Assembly: GCA_022747635.1 (NCBI GenBank)
Contig: JAKTNV010000020.1
Span: 1,587,501-1,651,500 of the forward strand
Length of the DNA: 64,000 nucleotides
Source of the DNA: Hetaerina americana
Taxonomy: Eukaryota > Arthropoda > Insecta > Odonata > Calopterygidae
Direction: 5' to 3'
Below, piece by piece: positions 46,095 to 57,830 of this stretch. The notes below the pieces were generated by a model that was not told the DNA's origin, made no database searches, and saw nothing but the letters and a program-made list of their open reading frames with translations. Position 1 is the stretch's first letter. Each line of letters begins with the position of its first letter. Both the position numbers and the translations under genes were made by a program.

Positions 46095-46870
46095 CATTTC
46101 AGCTGCTGACGGGTTCGGAGAGGGGGGGGGTCTTCAATCACCGAAACAGAGAAGCAGCTATCAAAGGATTGATTGTGGGAAGCAGTGTGAGTAGGGATGG
46201 GATGATTAAGGAAGGTGGGAGATTTGGTGGAATAACGGTGGTTATTATTCATGCGGACGGAAAGGGTGGCGGTGCATGCGCCCACGTGGACGACAGGGGA
46301 CGCGATATATAATGTTTTTTAGAGGTGCAGGTGTCGTCGAGTTGGGAATTGGCAGTAAGAGGGGTAGAGGGTCTTAGAAGATGGCAGCATTTGCAGCTTG
46401 GGCGGTTGCTTGGTGCAGACAGGGGTGGAGAAGAGACGGGGGGTCTTGCCGGCTTGATGTCTCGCAAGTTCGACGGGCGTTTAAATGAGACGGAGGGGCA
46501 ATGTGGGAATGAAAGTGATAAGCACTGATTATTTTGAATAATTGGGCGGAGTTGACGTATTATATATTTGATTTCGTGGGTTCCGGGGAAGAATGGTGAT
46601 AAGGTTAAGGCATTTTGGGTAGTTTGTTTACGGGAGAGGAGTGTATTAGGCAGAGGGTTTCAGGAATTTGTTGGTGAGTGTTGATTCCGGATGCTCACGC
46701 TTCTCTAGTAAATAGTGGAGGTAGTCCACATATTTATATTGGGAGTGGATGCTGTTGCATAGACGGGCTGATAATCATTAAGGAATGGAGCGTTTTGTGT
46801 TTGTTGGATGACAGCTGTTGAAGTGAAGTTACTCGAATTGACCGGCCGGTTTTTGAGGCCACTACTGCGC
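46095..46870 (-). mobile_element. Penelope-like element with GIY-YIG remnant
   Basis: On the minus strand: ALTLSPFFPGTHEIKYIIRQ, CPSVSFKRPSNLRDIKPARP, the Cys linker PSCKCCHLLRPST, CTSKKHYI, then in a shifted frame VRMNNNHRYSTKSPTF, PIPTHTASHNQSFDSCFSVS and VIED. The last part corresponds to the GIY-YIG endonuclease that PLEs carry after the RT. The GIY/YIG signature itself is not readable, and frames change several times, so it is decayed. It preserves more of the C-terminus than the PLEs at 12024 and 14205. Confidence 0.72.
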
Positions 46871-47599
46871 CCCCATCACCTCTCCGCTCCATACATCCAA
46901 AAAACACTTAACTCAACAACAAATACGTCGTTTCTTTTTGTTGAATTTTTTGACGAGATTATCACTCAAACTTATGCCCTAATTTCTGGTAAGAATTTTT
47001 TCAGAGTGGGAAAATGCGGAGATTCAGGTAAAATAGAAATCATATCGGGAGTATTGGAACCGCAAATTCAACCATCGATTCAATCCCTTAAGTAGTCTCT
47101 GGAGAGGCGTAAATGGACCGGCGGGAAATAATAATTAGGACAAAGAATATTACACCGCGGATGTAAGGCACAATTTCAACTTGATTGGACTGCGAAATTT
47201 TGAGAATGTCGCTCTCAATCTCTTACAAAAAGAGAGAGAGAGAGGGGGGGGGGGAGGGTTTGAGTCCAGAGGAAAACAGAACTTTACAGCGAGACGCACG
47301 CGTTTGCGCTTCATTCAATCGAACCTCTGGGCTTATAATCCTTCTGGTTTGCTCACAGACGGAAACATTTATTTCATGCCACAGAGGCTGTACATTGCGA
47401 GACCTGTTTTTTACTGGGCGTATTTAGGGTCGGTTAATAGTTTTCCTGACCCACCTTTGATCATTTTCACAGGTTTTCCCCTTTGGCTTCCCGGCACGGC
47501 GCAACCCTTCCGCGGCACACTCATCCACACCCTCGCACTGCGCCCGCCATCACGCATCTCTCGCCTTGTGCCTTGCCATTCAACTCTCTTTACCTCCTC
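46871..47599. other. no gene recognised
   Basis: A GA/G run at 47230-47256. Frames on both strands lack recognisable motifs. Confidence 0.4.
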
Positions 47600-48830
47600 C
47601 TGCCTGATTCCACGTTTCCATTCTTCCATTTCTCTCTCTCATCAATCTTCTTGATCTCTCGCATGTCATCAAGTTATGATTTCCTCCTCCTTTTCGTATT
47701 TACAGTTCCTATTGTTTGGTTTATCGGCTTTCGACATCCCTTTTTTATGTTTGCGTTTTTCTTCTACTGTACCCACCTCTCTTCCCTCAATCACTGTTAC
47801 AGCCTGCTTGCACTTCATTCCAAATTATGCTCCAACATTCCACAGCCTAAACCATATTTCCTCTTTTATCATTTTGAACCGGAAGTTACATTTCATTATT
47901 ATTTAATCATCATTATCTGCATCTGTTCCTGGGAAACTGAAATAATTACGCTCTTCCTAAGTGTGTACCTAACCATTATATGGTCTAGCTGATATCTTCC
48001 TGAATTCCGGGGTATTTTCCACATATTCCCATGCGCACCTGTTGTGGTGTCTAAACCAAGTATTGTGATGAGTAATCCCTATTTCCCATAGAACTCAATC
48101 ACTTTGTCTAAGCGGTCACTCTTCTTACCTTAACAGTACTCCCACACCTCATCGACATTTATTTCTACGCCTACCGTCTTAATTCCAATCCCCATCACTA
48201 TCAAATATTTCCCCACGGGGACATACGAGATTACATTCTCGAGCGGATCTTAAACCCTATCGGCTACTTCCTCGTAATTTCTCGGTGGTAGACTTGGGCA
48301 GTGACCAAATTCGCTGATTCACTTTTTACTTCTATTAATAATGCTTTATCAATAATTCTCTCTATGTTGACTACACTTCTTCCTGCATTGACATTCAAAA
48401 TTATTGTCGTCCATCCCTGGCTCTCCTCCCCACCACTGTATAATGATTCATAACCATCACTGCAGTGATCCCGCTATCCTTCCATCTCACCTTGCATGAA
48501 CCTAATATATCTATGTTTATTTCCTCTCCCTATTTATCGATTCATATTTTTTAATTTCTCCATCCTCAATATCGTCCTCACATTCCAAGCCCCGACTGAA
48601 ACTACTTCACTCCTCTTCCTCGTCTTCTGAACAGCTATGCACTTTGCAAGGATTTCGTGAAATGACGAACGCGGAAACCTTGCCTCTCCCGCTGCCGGTC
48701 GCTGCACACGGCCGACTGGGCCGAGTCCCGTTCTTGCCAGGACTCATTGTCTCCATAGTGTCCATCATAACATTCTTTGGATAATTAATTGAGGCGGTTT
48801 CTCATTGCCTTCTTCAAAAGCATTTTTTTA
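47600..48830 (-). mobile_element. LINE family B, endonuclease domain and linker
   Basis: Minus-strand pieces in order: NVRTILRMEKLKNMNR (start of an AP-type endonuclease, about 48585-48540), DILGSCKVRWKDSGIT, NHYTVVGRRARDG, DKVIEFYGK*GLLITILGL and WEYVENTPEFR, then YQLDHIMVRYTLRKSV (about 47990-47945), and further on DMREIKKIDERE/KWKN. These follow the order of the insect endonuclease-RT LINE family that also includes the RT pieces at 4340 and 51890. Many stops and frame changes. The RT itself is absent. 48640-48830 may be its 5' untranslated part. Confidence 0.7.
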
Positions 48831-50999
48831 CGTGACATCTCCCTCAAATAGCCAAAGAAACAATTAGAGCGATGAATCGAAACCATAGGGAGCCATGAAT
48901 TACAGAAACAAATATTAGGAAGACGGTATTTGGGATTTAGGAGGGATAAAGAGCTATTGGTCGAATTTGAGTATCATTAAGCACGGGGTTAACGATTTTA
49001 TATGCCATACTAGTTAGAGCTTAGGAGTAAAGTTGCCTGTAGCCTTATTGTCCATCAAAATACTACAGTTTGGCGGTAGACTACTACTATTAATAAATAG
49101 AATAATTGGAAAAGTAAAAAAGTTATTAAAATAGAAATCATTATATTATGTTGTAAAGAAAAACCAAGAAGGTCCAATATCATATGTTTGCGACAATATT
49201 CTCCCGTAACAATAAATCCCCGAAAACCGAGTCGTAAAAATGTCTCATAGTGCCTCCAAACTTGAGTGAAGCGAATTAACTGTGGAAATATCAAAAAGAG
49301 AAATAGAAATACAGCATTTTCCTAGCCCCAGAAGAGTCACCGTGCACGTCGAACGAACTGTGGGATGGCATGAAAACTACGGAAGGGGAAATTATTGACA
49401 ATTGGAAGAAACGGAATAGCTTGATTTACAGTAACAAGAGATGCTTGCCCTGACCGAGTGAGCGTTGTCGAGAGCTAGGGAAGGGTGAGAGGTCAGTTGG
49501 GGCGAGGCGGAGGGTCTTCAAATGAGGAGCGCGGAAATCACTCGGCGGGAATGAAAAAGTTGGACACAAAGATGACGGAATTGAATTTCGAGCGCGTCCT
49601 CTTCATCGGCGGGTACAGCGTCGATCCTTTCGGGGACCAATTTACACCAATGATGACCTAACTTTCCGCCAAGGCCGCCGCTCATGTCACTTCGTGGAGA
49701 TGAGGTCAATAATTTATTATCCCCGCGGAGAGGGGGCATAGATCTAGGATATCTTGTGAGGATCAATCATATTATTGCAGTCTTCGTCTTTTGCGTTTTA
49801 TGCCTTGCAAATCAAAATGAAGGGCATCAATATATTTGTGAATGTATCCGCAGCGAAAACGTGACTCTTTCAGAGTGAATTAGGGGTCGAGAGTAGTTTC
49901 GTTTGGGTCTCCTTGAGGATAATTTAGTAGACCGGATGGTCTAGTTTCGTGACCATTCCCTATTCTATGACTGTATGCCATCACGAATAGCATTAGAACC
50001 TTGATCCGGACGGGTAGAAGGCTGTAATTAATTTAATATTACGGAGGATGCAATGAGCAGTGACTTCAGTTAACTTCCATACACAGAATCATACCGCATA
50101 CCACTTCAATTTTCACCTTTTACGCAGTAGTTAAGATTGTAAACAGCCTAAACACTACCATTCGGCTTCCTCTTTCCCTTCCTTAGACGCATCTTTTATC
50201 GCCAAGTAAGCGTCTCACTTTACTTAAGTGAAGGCATCGAGAGGTAGCAAGATTAGTTCCCTGCCCTGCCGCCTGGAGTCTCCGCGCTAAGAGTACTCGC
50301 CAATAGAGAGCGAGCAACACGAGTCGGAGGAAGGAAGAGGACTTCCACCGCGCGGCGCCACTCCAATGTCATTCTCTCGACAGCGCAGGAAGAAATGGCT
50401 CACCCCTATGACCGTGTTTCCCCGCTCCCAGAGAAATCAATTCCATCCATATTAGTCCTCTCCTTTTCGCAACGCCCCTCCCGGCTTCCCATTTCTTCCA
50501 GCTTGGTTCCCTCTTCCTCCCAACTTTCCCTCGCCGCTCTCCGAAGGGAGGAAAATGATATCTTCTGTTTCAGTATTTCTGGGGATAAGGAGCGTCCCCC
50601 CTCCCCCTCTCATCTGCACCTCCGCCTGAATGCACTCGTGGAGGGCAAGGGTCACCTGGGAATACGCTCCATCTGGCTATTAGCCGAAAGAACGAAGGGA
50701 AACACGAAGAGACTTCAATGCACGCGGAGGCGACGCTGAAACCGGAAAGAGTCCCTTCCGACCTCCCGAACTCAGTGACTGCAGCGGAGCGGACGGCAAA
50801 TAGGTGAGATGAATGCTTGTCTTCAAGTAGGGTCGAGGCGACCAACCATATCATATTTGGGGTCCATAACAGCAGGTGAGCGTGGATAATAAATCTCTCG
50901 TCATCTGATTCCGCTTTTGGAATACCTGCGGAATCACGACTGCATGGAAGGCATCCTTGAGCGGAACTACTTCTAGAACTTGATAAAAACAGGACGAAT
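48831..50999. other. no gene recognised
   Basis: Mostly AT-rich. A minus-strand open stretch at 49518-49680 reads SPKGSTLYPPMKRTRSKFNS and VIFVSNFFIPAE before a stop; it is not compositional but I cannot place it. 50240-50720 is GC-rich with no domain. Confidence 0.35.
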
Positions 51000-51335
51000 T
51001 TTGCCCCTATAGTGAACGACTTGTTTCCTGATTTTAAGAAACCAGCCATATATCTGCAGGTGGTACCAGACCATGAACAACCAAACCAAACTAACCCGAA
51101 GGACGGTTTCACAGTAGAGGATAGAGCTCTGTTAGTGCCAACGGTGTGTGACATGCCAATACCTCAGGGTAATACGGAGGGCCAGGTCCCATCCCCGTCC
51201 AGCCCTGGTGTAGAAGGAAGAACAGGTACCCGCCGAATTACACAGCTTGGGTGCAGATGAAGGTGCCCCGAGGCTTCCCCGGAAATTGAATCCGGACTGC
51301 TGGTCAGTAGTCCAACATCATGCAGTGACTTACCA
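51000..51335 (-). repeat. tRNA-headed SINE-like sequence
   Basis: On the minus strand a tRNA-like head at 51255-51335 (GTTGGACTACTGACCAGC, then GGATTCAATTTCCGGGGAAG as degenerate B box) is followed by CCTCGGGGCACCTTCATCTG and an unassigned body. It shares the GTTGG.CTACTGACC segment with 3335-3448. Borders and target duplication not found. Confidence 0.45.
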
Positions 51336-51464
51336 AGTATAATAACAATTATATTTTTGCTTAATTTGTTGTCAATAGTTTCGATGTCAGTATATCATAG
51401 AAAATTGAAACGAATAAAAATATTTCATTGTCACTGCAATGTAAACAGCAGAAAAATAATAATC

Positions 51465-51880
51465 AGTTGGGATTCAGGAATGGGAGAAGCACGCGTGATG
51501 CCTTTTCAGTAACATTGTGACACGAGATAACTGACACACGGCAACCAAGATTTAGAAGAGAATTTATTTCTATGTTGCGTTGATTAGTATAATGAGTTTT
51601 AAATTGAAATATAGGTTAAAATTGATGAATTTATTGCAAAGAATAGGAGTAGATTGGAGGGGAAGGCGAGGTGGGAGAGAGTCGAGAGAGAGGTGACCAT
51701 TATGACCGGTGCCACCCGTGCACCTACGCGCACGGAAGGAAATGAAAAAGAGGCATTGGAAGAAATAGAAACGAGCGAGAACGGGCGTCGGTGGGGGATT
51801 CATAATATCGCTTTTATTTGCAGATGATCGAGCCAGAAATTCTTTGTGTTTCAAGGATCGCTGAGCGCATTGTAGAGTCA
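51465..51880 (+). mobile_element. LINE family B fragment, rearranged
   Basis: QLGFRNGRSTRDAFSVTL (51470-51520), RIGVDWRGRR (about 51640-51670), ALEEIETSENGRRWGIHNI and ADDRARNSL (51755-51850) follow the family B RT order but with internal losses between them. The next family B copy begins within about 15 bases. Confidence 0.65.
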
Positions 51881-51889
51881 ATGTGACAG

Positions 51890-53290
51890 CAAGGTTAGCA
51901 GATCAGAATTAGTTCCCATACCGAAAAAAGGAAAAGCAGCAATATGTGAGAACTACAGACCAGTAAGTTTGATTTCGAAAGCAGCTGAAACGGCTCTCAG
52001 GATCATCAATGAGAGGATGCAGAGAATGTCAAATGATGATCTACAGTATGATCAATTTGGGTTCCAGCAGGGGTAGAATAAAACATGATGCCATGGCAGT
52101 AAAGAGGTCACTCATAGGGAGAAGCTTAGCATTCAATCAGGATGTATTTGTTTTCTATGTAAATTTATAAAAGGCATTTAAAAGAGTTACTTAAGTAAAA
52201 TTATGAATAAACACGTATTGCAGAAAATTGGAATAGATTGAAGGAATAGGAGGCGAATACGCAACCTGTACATGTCTCAGACTGCCCAGGTGCGAGTGGG
52301 GGATAGAGGGTCTGGATGGGCAGTGTTAGGAAGAGGTGTAAGGCAGGCTTACTCATTATCACCGTTGATGTTCAACGCATATGTGGAAGAAATGATTAAA
52401 TAAGCATGGGAAGAACTGGAGGTAGGAATGAAAGTGGGCGGGGAATTCGTAAAATCAGTTAGGCTCGCTGATGACGAAGCTTTAGTTTGTCAGTCAGCCA
52501 ATGGGTTGCAAGCGTTGCTTAGTGAATTGGAAATTCAGTGCGACAGGTATGGGATGAGAATCAATATTAATAAAACAAAGGTTATGCGATTTTCTAGAAA
52601 GAAAAAAGCTAAGCTAAACATTAAAATAGGAGGGCAAAAACCACAGCAGGTAGAAACGTTTACGTATCTCGGAAGTGTTTTGGACCACCACGGTCAAAGT
52701 AGTAGGGAAGTAAGGAGAAGAGTTGCACTAGGCAAAAAGTCTTTCACGAGGAGGAGGGAGTTGATGACAGGGACGTTGAGTAAGGATGTTAAGAAAAGAC
52801 TCGTAAAAACTTTGATATGGAGCGTAGCTATGTACGGTGCGGAAACGTGGTCATTGAAGCAGGAGGATAGACGTAGATTGGAGGCTTTTAAAATGTAGGC
52901 GAGGAGAAAGTTGGAGAAGGTGAAATGGACAGAGAAGAAAACAAACGAGGAAGTACTTTGTATGGCGGGCGAAGAGAGGGGTTTGTTGTGAGAAATCCTA
53001 TGGAGGCAGGAAAAATTGATGAAGGGCGTATTGATCGGCAGTTGGACTTTGAAGATGGTAACAGAGGGGAGAATGTTAGGCAAACGAGGAAAGAGCAGGA
53101 ACGGGATAGGGATAAAGGAAGCATGCGGAGATGGAGAGGGGGTTGGTGCAGAGTAGAGTGTTTGATTGTGTTCCGTAAGGAGATGCACGTATGGAATATA
53201 TCGTTGTACTGCTGTATAGCAGCTGTCCATTCAAAACCTATCTTTACCGTTAGCTAACAAATAATAATAAGTAATAAAAATATTTATACA
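51890..53290 (+). mobile_element. LINE family B, RT and C-terminus
   Basis: Most complete 3' half of family B here. ELVPIPKKGKAAICENYRPV (from about 51908), then with stops FGFQQG, LYMSQTAQVRVGDRGSGWAV and GVRQAYSLSPLMFNAYVEEM. An open segment 52428-52898 runs from the catalytic box (RLADDEALVC, FADD changed to LADD) through MRININKTKVMRFSRKKKAK, QQVETFTYLGSVLDHHGQSS, KRLVKTLIWSVAMYGAETWS and RRRLEAFKM. Afterwards KTNEEVLCMAGEERGLL and LKMVTEGRMLGKRGKSRNG lead to the 3' end. Several in-frame stops before 52428. Confidence 0.9.
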
Positions 53291-54904
53291 ATTTTATGTC
53301 TCACCTATATAAAAGGCATAACCTTGCTCGTGGATGGGAATAATGCCGTGGCTCAAGGCAGGAGAAAGCGTCTTCATGGATGGAGAGACATTTGTAATTG
53401 TGGGGGCAATTGCAAGCTAAAATCACCCTTGGTAGGGAATGGCAACGTGATGAATTGTGTGAGAATAAGCCCAGAGTAGTGATAGAAGCGTGGAAATAGG
53501 AGGAGAGTAGAGGGGGGGGAGGGTGCGCCCTCAATCAATGCGGAGATTGAAGGTGGCCAGATTATTGATGAGGAGGGAGAGAGGAAGGAGTAAAAATGTA
53601 TAAGAGTCAATTATTAACGTATCGTAACAATAATTACAGCGACCGACATCTGCTGTAGACAGTCGATTAAAAAGGGGAGGTGGCGTCGAGAAGAAAGTGG
53701 TGGAGAGGTGGAGGGGGTCGGCAGCATGCAACATGTACGCCCCCCTCTGCCCCCGAGAGGGGGTTGGGGCGGGGAGGGGGGGGAAGGGCGACGCGTCATC
53801 GAGCGAACAAAGGCTCCTCTGCGCGCGGAGCAATACTCGGGGAGCTCGCCACGAGAAAGCTGTCCGCGGGGGAGAGGGGGAGGGTCGGTCTCCCGAGACA
53901 GACAGACAGACAGGCACCCCGAAAACCAACGCCCTCCGAGAGGCGGGCACCCTCCATTCCGTGCGCCCCCGTGGCAAGCGCTGGTTCGGGAACAAAAGTG
54001 GTTGAAAGAGTCCGCCGGGAGGGTGCAGCACTTCCCCGGCAAAGAGGGAGAGAAACGCTCTTTTTCGAAGAGGTTTGTGCGTGAGGGGGGCTTCGGATGC
54101 GGGGGTACAACGGGGGAGGAAACACCCCCCCCCTTGCATCACCCCCCCCCCCCCCCCCGAGCGATTCAAAGAGGGGGGGGAGGGGCCGGAATCGCAATGG
54201 ATCGATCAGCGCAGCGTGCGGTGGCGTCCTGAACTACGCCATGCTCTCTTTCTATCTCTCTCTCTCTCTCTCCCTCGCAAACAAACACGCACAAACAAAC
54301 ACACGCACAAACACGCACACACACACACGGCCGACCAACCAAACGAGAATATGCAACGAGTGGTTTTTCCTGGAGAGGCGAAGAGGGCGTGAGAGAGGGA
54401 GAGAGGGTGGAATAGAAGATGATGTTCTGACTTGCTGCTCGATGTTTATTTCTGCATTCAATTGCCTCCCCTCCGAGCGCCACGATCGGTGTCTGGGGTC
54501 ATCACGGCGTCCGAGGGCGTGCCCTTTGCTCTCCCAACGAGCCTCCGTTCGGTGAAACCCCTCCGACCAATTTGTGCACACGATAAAATGTTAACGACTT
54601 AGGTTCACGGGCAGCCGGGTAGTTGGTTTCGCGACGCCTTTCGGGCGCCGACTCGCGTGCCTGCTCTTAAATTTGACGATTCACAGGAAATAATTGACGG
54701 ATGAAACGTAAAGAGGCATTAAGATGGCGCGCGGCGTGACACCAAAGAGAGCGTTGGCTGCCTCGGAGGATGCGGGGAGAGACGGCGGCGACGCGCGCAC
54801 GTGAACACGCTGCCCTCTCGGTTACGCCGGCGGAATACTCTTCTTGGGCCAAGTCCAAAACCTACCACAATAAGCAGGATACATTAAACGATGCTTTTAA
54901 ATTA
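53291..54904. other. no gene; GC-rich block and simple repeats
   Basis: 53660-54230 is very GC-rich with frames in all directions. A C homopolymer lies at 54144-54158, CT repeats at 54258-54283, and CA-rich sequence at 54288-54328. No domain recognised. Confidence 0.4.
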
Positions 54905-55690
54905 ATTATCTATGCACCCTGCAAGCCAATACCAGTATGTGCGGCAGGGGCCAAATCCATACTAGACTACTTTATACCCGAACATAACGTTGTTCGATAA
55001 TGTTATTCTGATCCCATATCGTTCGTGGATAAAATGACATCTTAAATCTATCTGTTTTACAGTAAGTCTCCCTAATTTTATAAGAATGATCTCTCCAAAC
55101 CATGGTACGATGGGGGCTTTATTACATAGTCAACATCACTGCTAAAGGGACGTCCTTCTAATCAAATGCATGAGTTTCAATCTGTAATTTACCCTTCGCT
55201 CCGTGAGTGATTTCCAGCCTGGCTGCTCTAAAATTTTGGGTACGCTAGTAAGTTTATCGTAAAAACGTTTTACAAATCTAGCTCCTCTGCGCTGCACGCG
55301 ATCCAATTCGGTAATTAATCCAACTTTGTGAGGATCCCATATACTTCAGCACTTTCTAAATGAGGCCTAACCTGAGAAATATAACATTTCTCTTTGACCT
55401 ATTCATCACATTTACCAAGTATTCTCCTAATATATCCCAATTTTTTGTTAGATTGTCCACATATGCCCCGTATGTGTTTCAGGTTGGAGAGATTGTGAGA
55501 TCTTAGTATTTAACTGAGTCTACACATTCATTCCATTTCGGTGTTCCCAATGCAATAGGCGTTCGGTTGGGAATTGCTCTTTTTCCAAAAATTCACCGCG
55601 ACGCACTCGTTTAAGTTTGATTTTAGTAATTTAACTTGGCTTGGGTAATGCTTATTGTGCTCCTTAATACGCCACGGTAGTTCAATAAGT
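54905..55690 (-). mobile_element. LINE family C, C-terminal RT region and 3' end
   Basis: The 3' terminus (GCACCCTGCAAGCC on plus, 54914) is followed upstream by coding debris on minus: HIRGICGQSNKKLGYIRRIL, GKCDE*VKEKCYISQVRPHL, ESAEVYGI and, further upstream, NFWKKSNSQPNAYCIGNTEM. It is closest to the copy at 6425-7655 (HIRGICGQANKKLGFIRE style). Several stops. Confidence 0.8.
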
Positions 55691-56269
55691 CATTTTAAAA
55701 TGCATACGATAAATGCGTATCTTGTTTTCTACGGCGACAAAGGATCGAGCCCTTCGATGAAAATTAGTGTCGCTGTGCTAATTGACGGCTTGTGCCCATC
55801 AAAAGCCTACCTTAACCGGTAGATTAACAAAAGTAAATAATGTCTGTTCCGTTTACGGCGGGGGGTGTTTGAATGCGTAAGGGGACTCGATGTATTATTC
55901 CTTATTCCGAGACTTTTCCCGAGAATTTCGTGAGCCGCGTGAAATGGATGCCTTAGGTCGATTACTAATTGTTAACGCTTTAAGGACCTGTATGCCTTTA
56001 AAGAAATTGAAATCCTGCAAAATGCTATTCACACAGCAACCAGAAAACATACAAGTAGCAATGGAGGTTTACGGTTACGAAATAATCAGTTTTAAGTTGA
56101 CCGGTAAATTATGAACTTTTACTTCAAATAGGTACTCGTATATTAAAATGTATCACTCAGCACCCGATGGCGTTATCACAAAACCCACAACATCCACACC
56201 ACAAAAGTCATTTGAATGCAGGAATAGATGATATCGTGGTATTGAGGGCTTCTTCCCCTCTTCAATATT
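55691..56269. other. no gene; contains ACCTTAACCGGTA repeat
   Basis: The core CCTACCTTAACCGGTAGATT lies at 55808-55827, third copy of the short repeat seen at 2290 and 5758. Nothing else recognised. Confidence 0.45.
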
Positions 56270-57390
56270 CATCTACATCTACATCAATACCCTGCGAGCC
56301 ACCAAAAAGGTGTGTGGCAGAGGGTGCAGCACCAGGAGTAAAGGGTAAGGGATTAGGGGCTGAGGGTTTTTCAAATGGATGCGGAAAGGTGGGGGGAACC
56401 TGCAAAAAATATATAAATATGCTAGTATAACCATGCGCAGTCCCTACCTTGTAGGTTAATACTTAGTATGTCGAGCCGACTACTAAGGGATTTTGATTAC
56501 AAGCATTTTGGTCTCTTATTGTTCTTGGAAAAAATGGCCATTTAAATCTGCCTGTCCTGCAGTCAATCTCTCTAATCTTATATTCGTGATCCCTCCGCCC
56601 GTAATACGTTGGGGCTCGTATTATGTTCTTGATGCCATCAGAAAAGGACCCTTCTTTAAATGTTTTTAATAAGTTTAATCTATATTGTAAACGCCGCTGT
56701 GTAAGGGAATCCCAGCCTAAATTTTCTAGCAAAGTAGTTACGCTACTGCGTTGGTCATAACAATTTTTGACAAATCTAGCCCCCCTCCGCTGAACTCGTT
56801 CCAATTCCGAAATTAAATTTATTTCTTGAGGATCCCATATACTGGCAGCATACTCTAGGTGGGGCCTGACTAGGGCAAGAAAACATCGTTCCTTCACTTT
56901 TTCGTCGTATTTACCCCGCACTCTTTTTACACCCAAATGTTTAAAGGAATCTACCCTTGCGATTTCTGTAGGGGGTGGGGTGGGTGTGCTACTAAATGGG
57001 GGGGGGGGGTGTTACTGTTTTCCCAAAAATGTATTACTACGCATTTTTTCAAATTTAATTCCAATGGCCATGTATCGCAACAAGTCTGTATTGCATTTTG
57101 GTCGTTAGCTAACGCGACTCTGTCTTCGCGACTTCGAATGTCCCCATAAATCACCGCATCGTCAGCAAAAAGACGGAGCCTGCTATTAACCACGGTGCTG
57201 AGGTCATTTATGTAAATAAGAAACAAGAGGGGGCCTATGACACTTGCCTGTGGTACACCCGACGTGACCTTAACAGTATCGGATGATACACCATCCAGGA
57301 CGACTGTTTGAACACGATTTTTTTAAAATTGTCTAATCCAGCATATAACACTCCCGTGTATTCCATAGGTTTCCAAGTTCGCGAGTAACT

Positions 57391-57830
57391 TGCGATATTT
57401 CTAGATTTTAAAAAAGCTTTTGATAAAGTCCCTCATTGCAAATTCCAAAGAAACTGCGGGAGATGCCGCAACAGTAACTTTTAACGGAGTCATCCGCTAA
57501 TGTGCATTTCAATGCAACAATTTCAGAGTGTAAAAATCATTCGCCTTGTTCTGAGAACAACATCTTATTCCTTTAAAAGCCCCAAAATTTCAGAGTTTAA
57601 GAGGACGCCTCGGTAGCTTAAGTGGCTAAAGCCCTCAGCCGGATATTGAGGGATCTGGGTTCGAATCCCAGTCAAGGCGAATGATTTTTACACTCTGAAA
57701 TTGTTGCATTGAAATGCACATTAGCGGATGACTCCGTTAAAAGTTACTGTTGCGGCATCTCCCGCAGTTTCTTTGGAATTTGCAATGAGGGACTTTATCA
57801 AAAGCTTTTTTAAAATCTAGAAATATCGCA
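57391..57830. repeat. 160-bp palindrome around a tRNA-like core, inside the LINE
   Basis: Arms 57391-57550 and 57673-57830 are complementary except for a two-base T-run difference; spacer 122 bases. The outer 50 or so bases of both arms are LINE sequence (DFKKAFDKVPHCK), the inner 105 or so are not. The LINE resumes immediately outside the left arm (LLANLETYGIHG), so the insertion split codons of one LINE and duplicated its flank in inverted orientation. Confidence 0.9.
57606..57679 (+). repeat. tRNA-like sequence, SINE head
   Basis: 74 nt that fold roughly as a tRNA: acceptor CGCCTCG with CAAGGCG (one mismatch), D stem GCTT/AAGC, T arm CTGGGTTCGAATCCCAG with a perfect stem. The anticodon arm is irregular (CTCAG/TTGAG with a G-T pair, C instead of U at position 33). 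No CCA-side features or long variable arm fit a functional tRNA, so a SINE head is likelier. It is followed by AATGATTTTTACACTCTGAA, like other tRNA-like units here. Confidence 0.6.

Noticed and set aside
53531..54232. Long overlapping open frames in GC-rich sequence (also 3529-4163, 29066-29603, 38012-38743, 43016-43776 and 61975-62514)
   Set aside because: Frames are open on both strands at once, start mostly at non-ATG codons, and have low-complexity Pro/Arg/Gly content without domains or splice borders.
57606..57679. Functional tRNA gene
   Set aside because: Acceptor mismatch, C at position 33 and irregular anticodon stem, and the sequence is embedded in a SINE-like palindrome.
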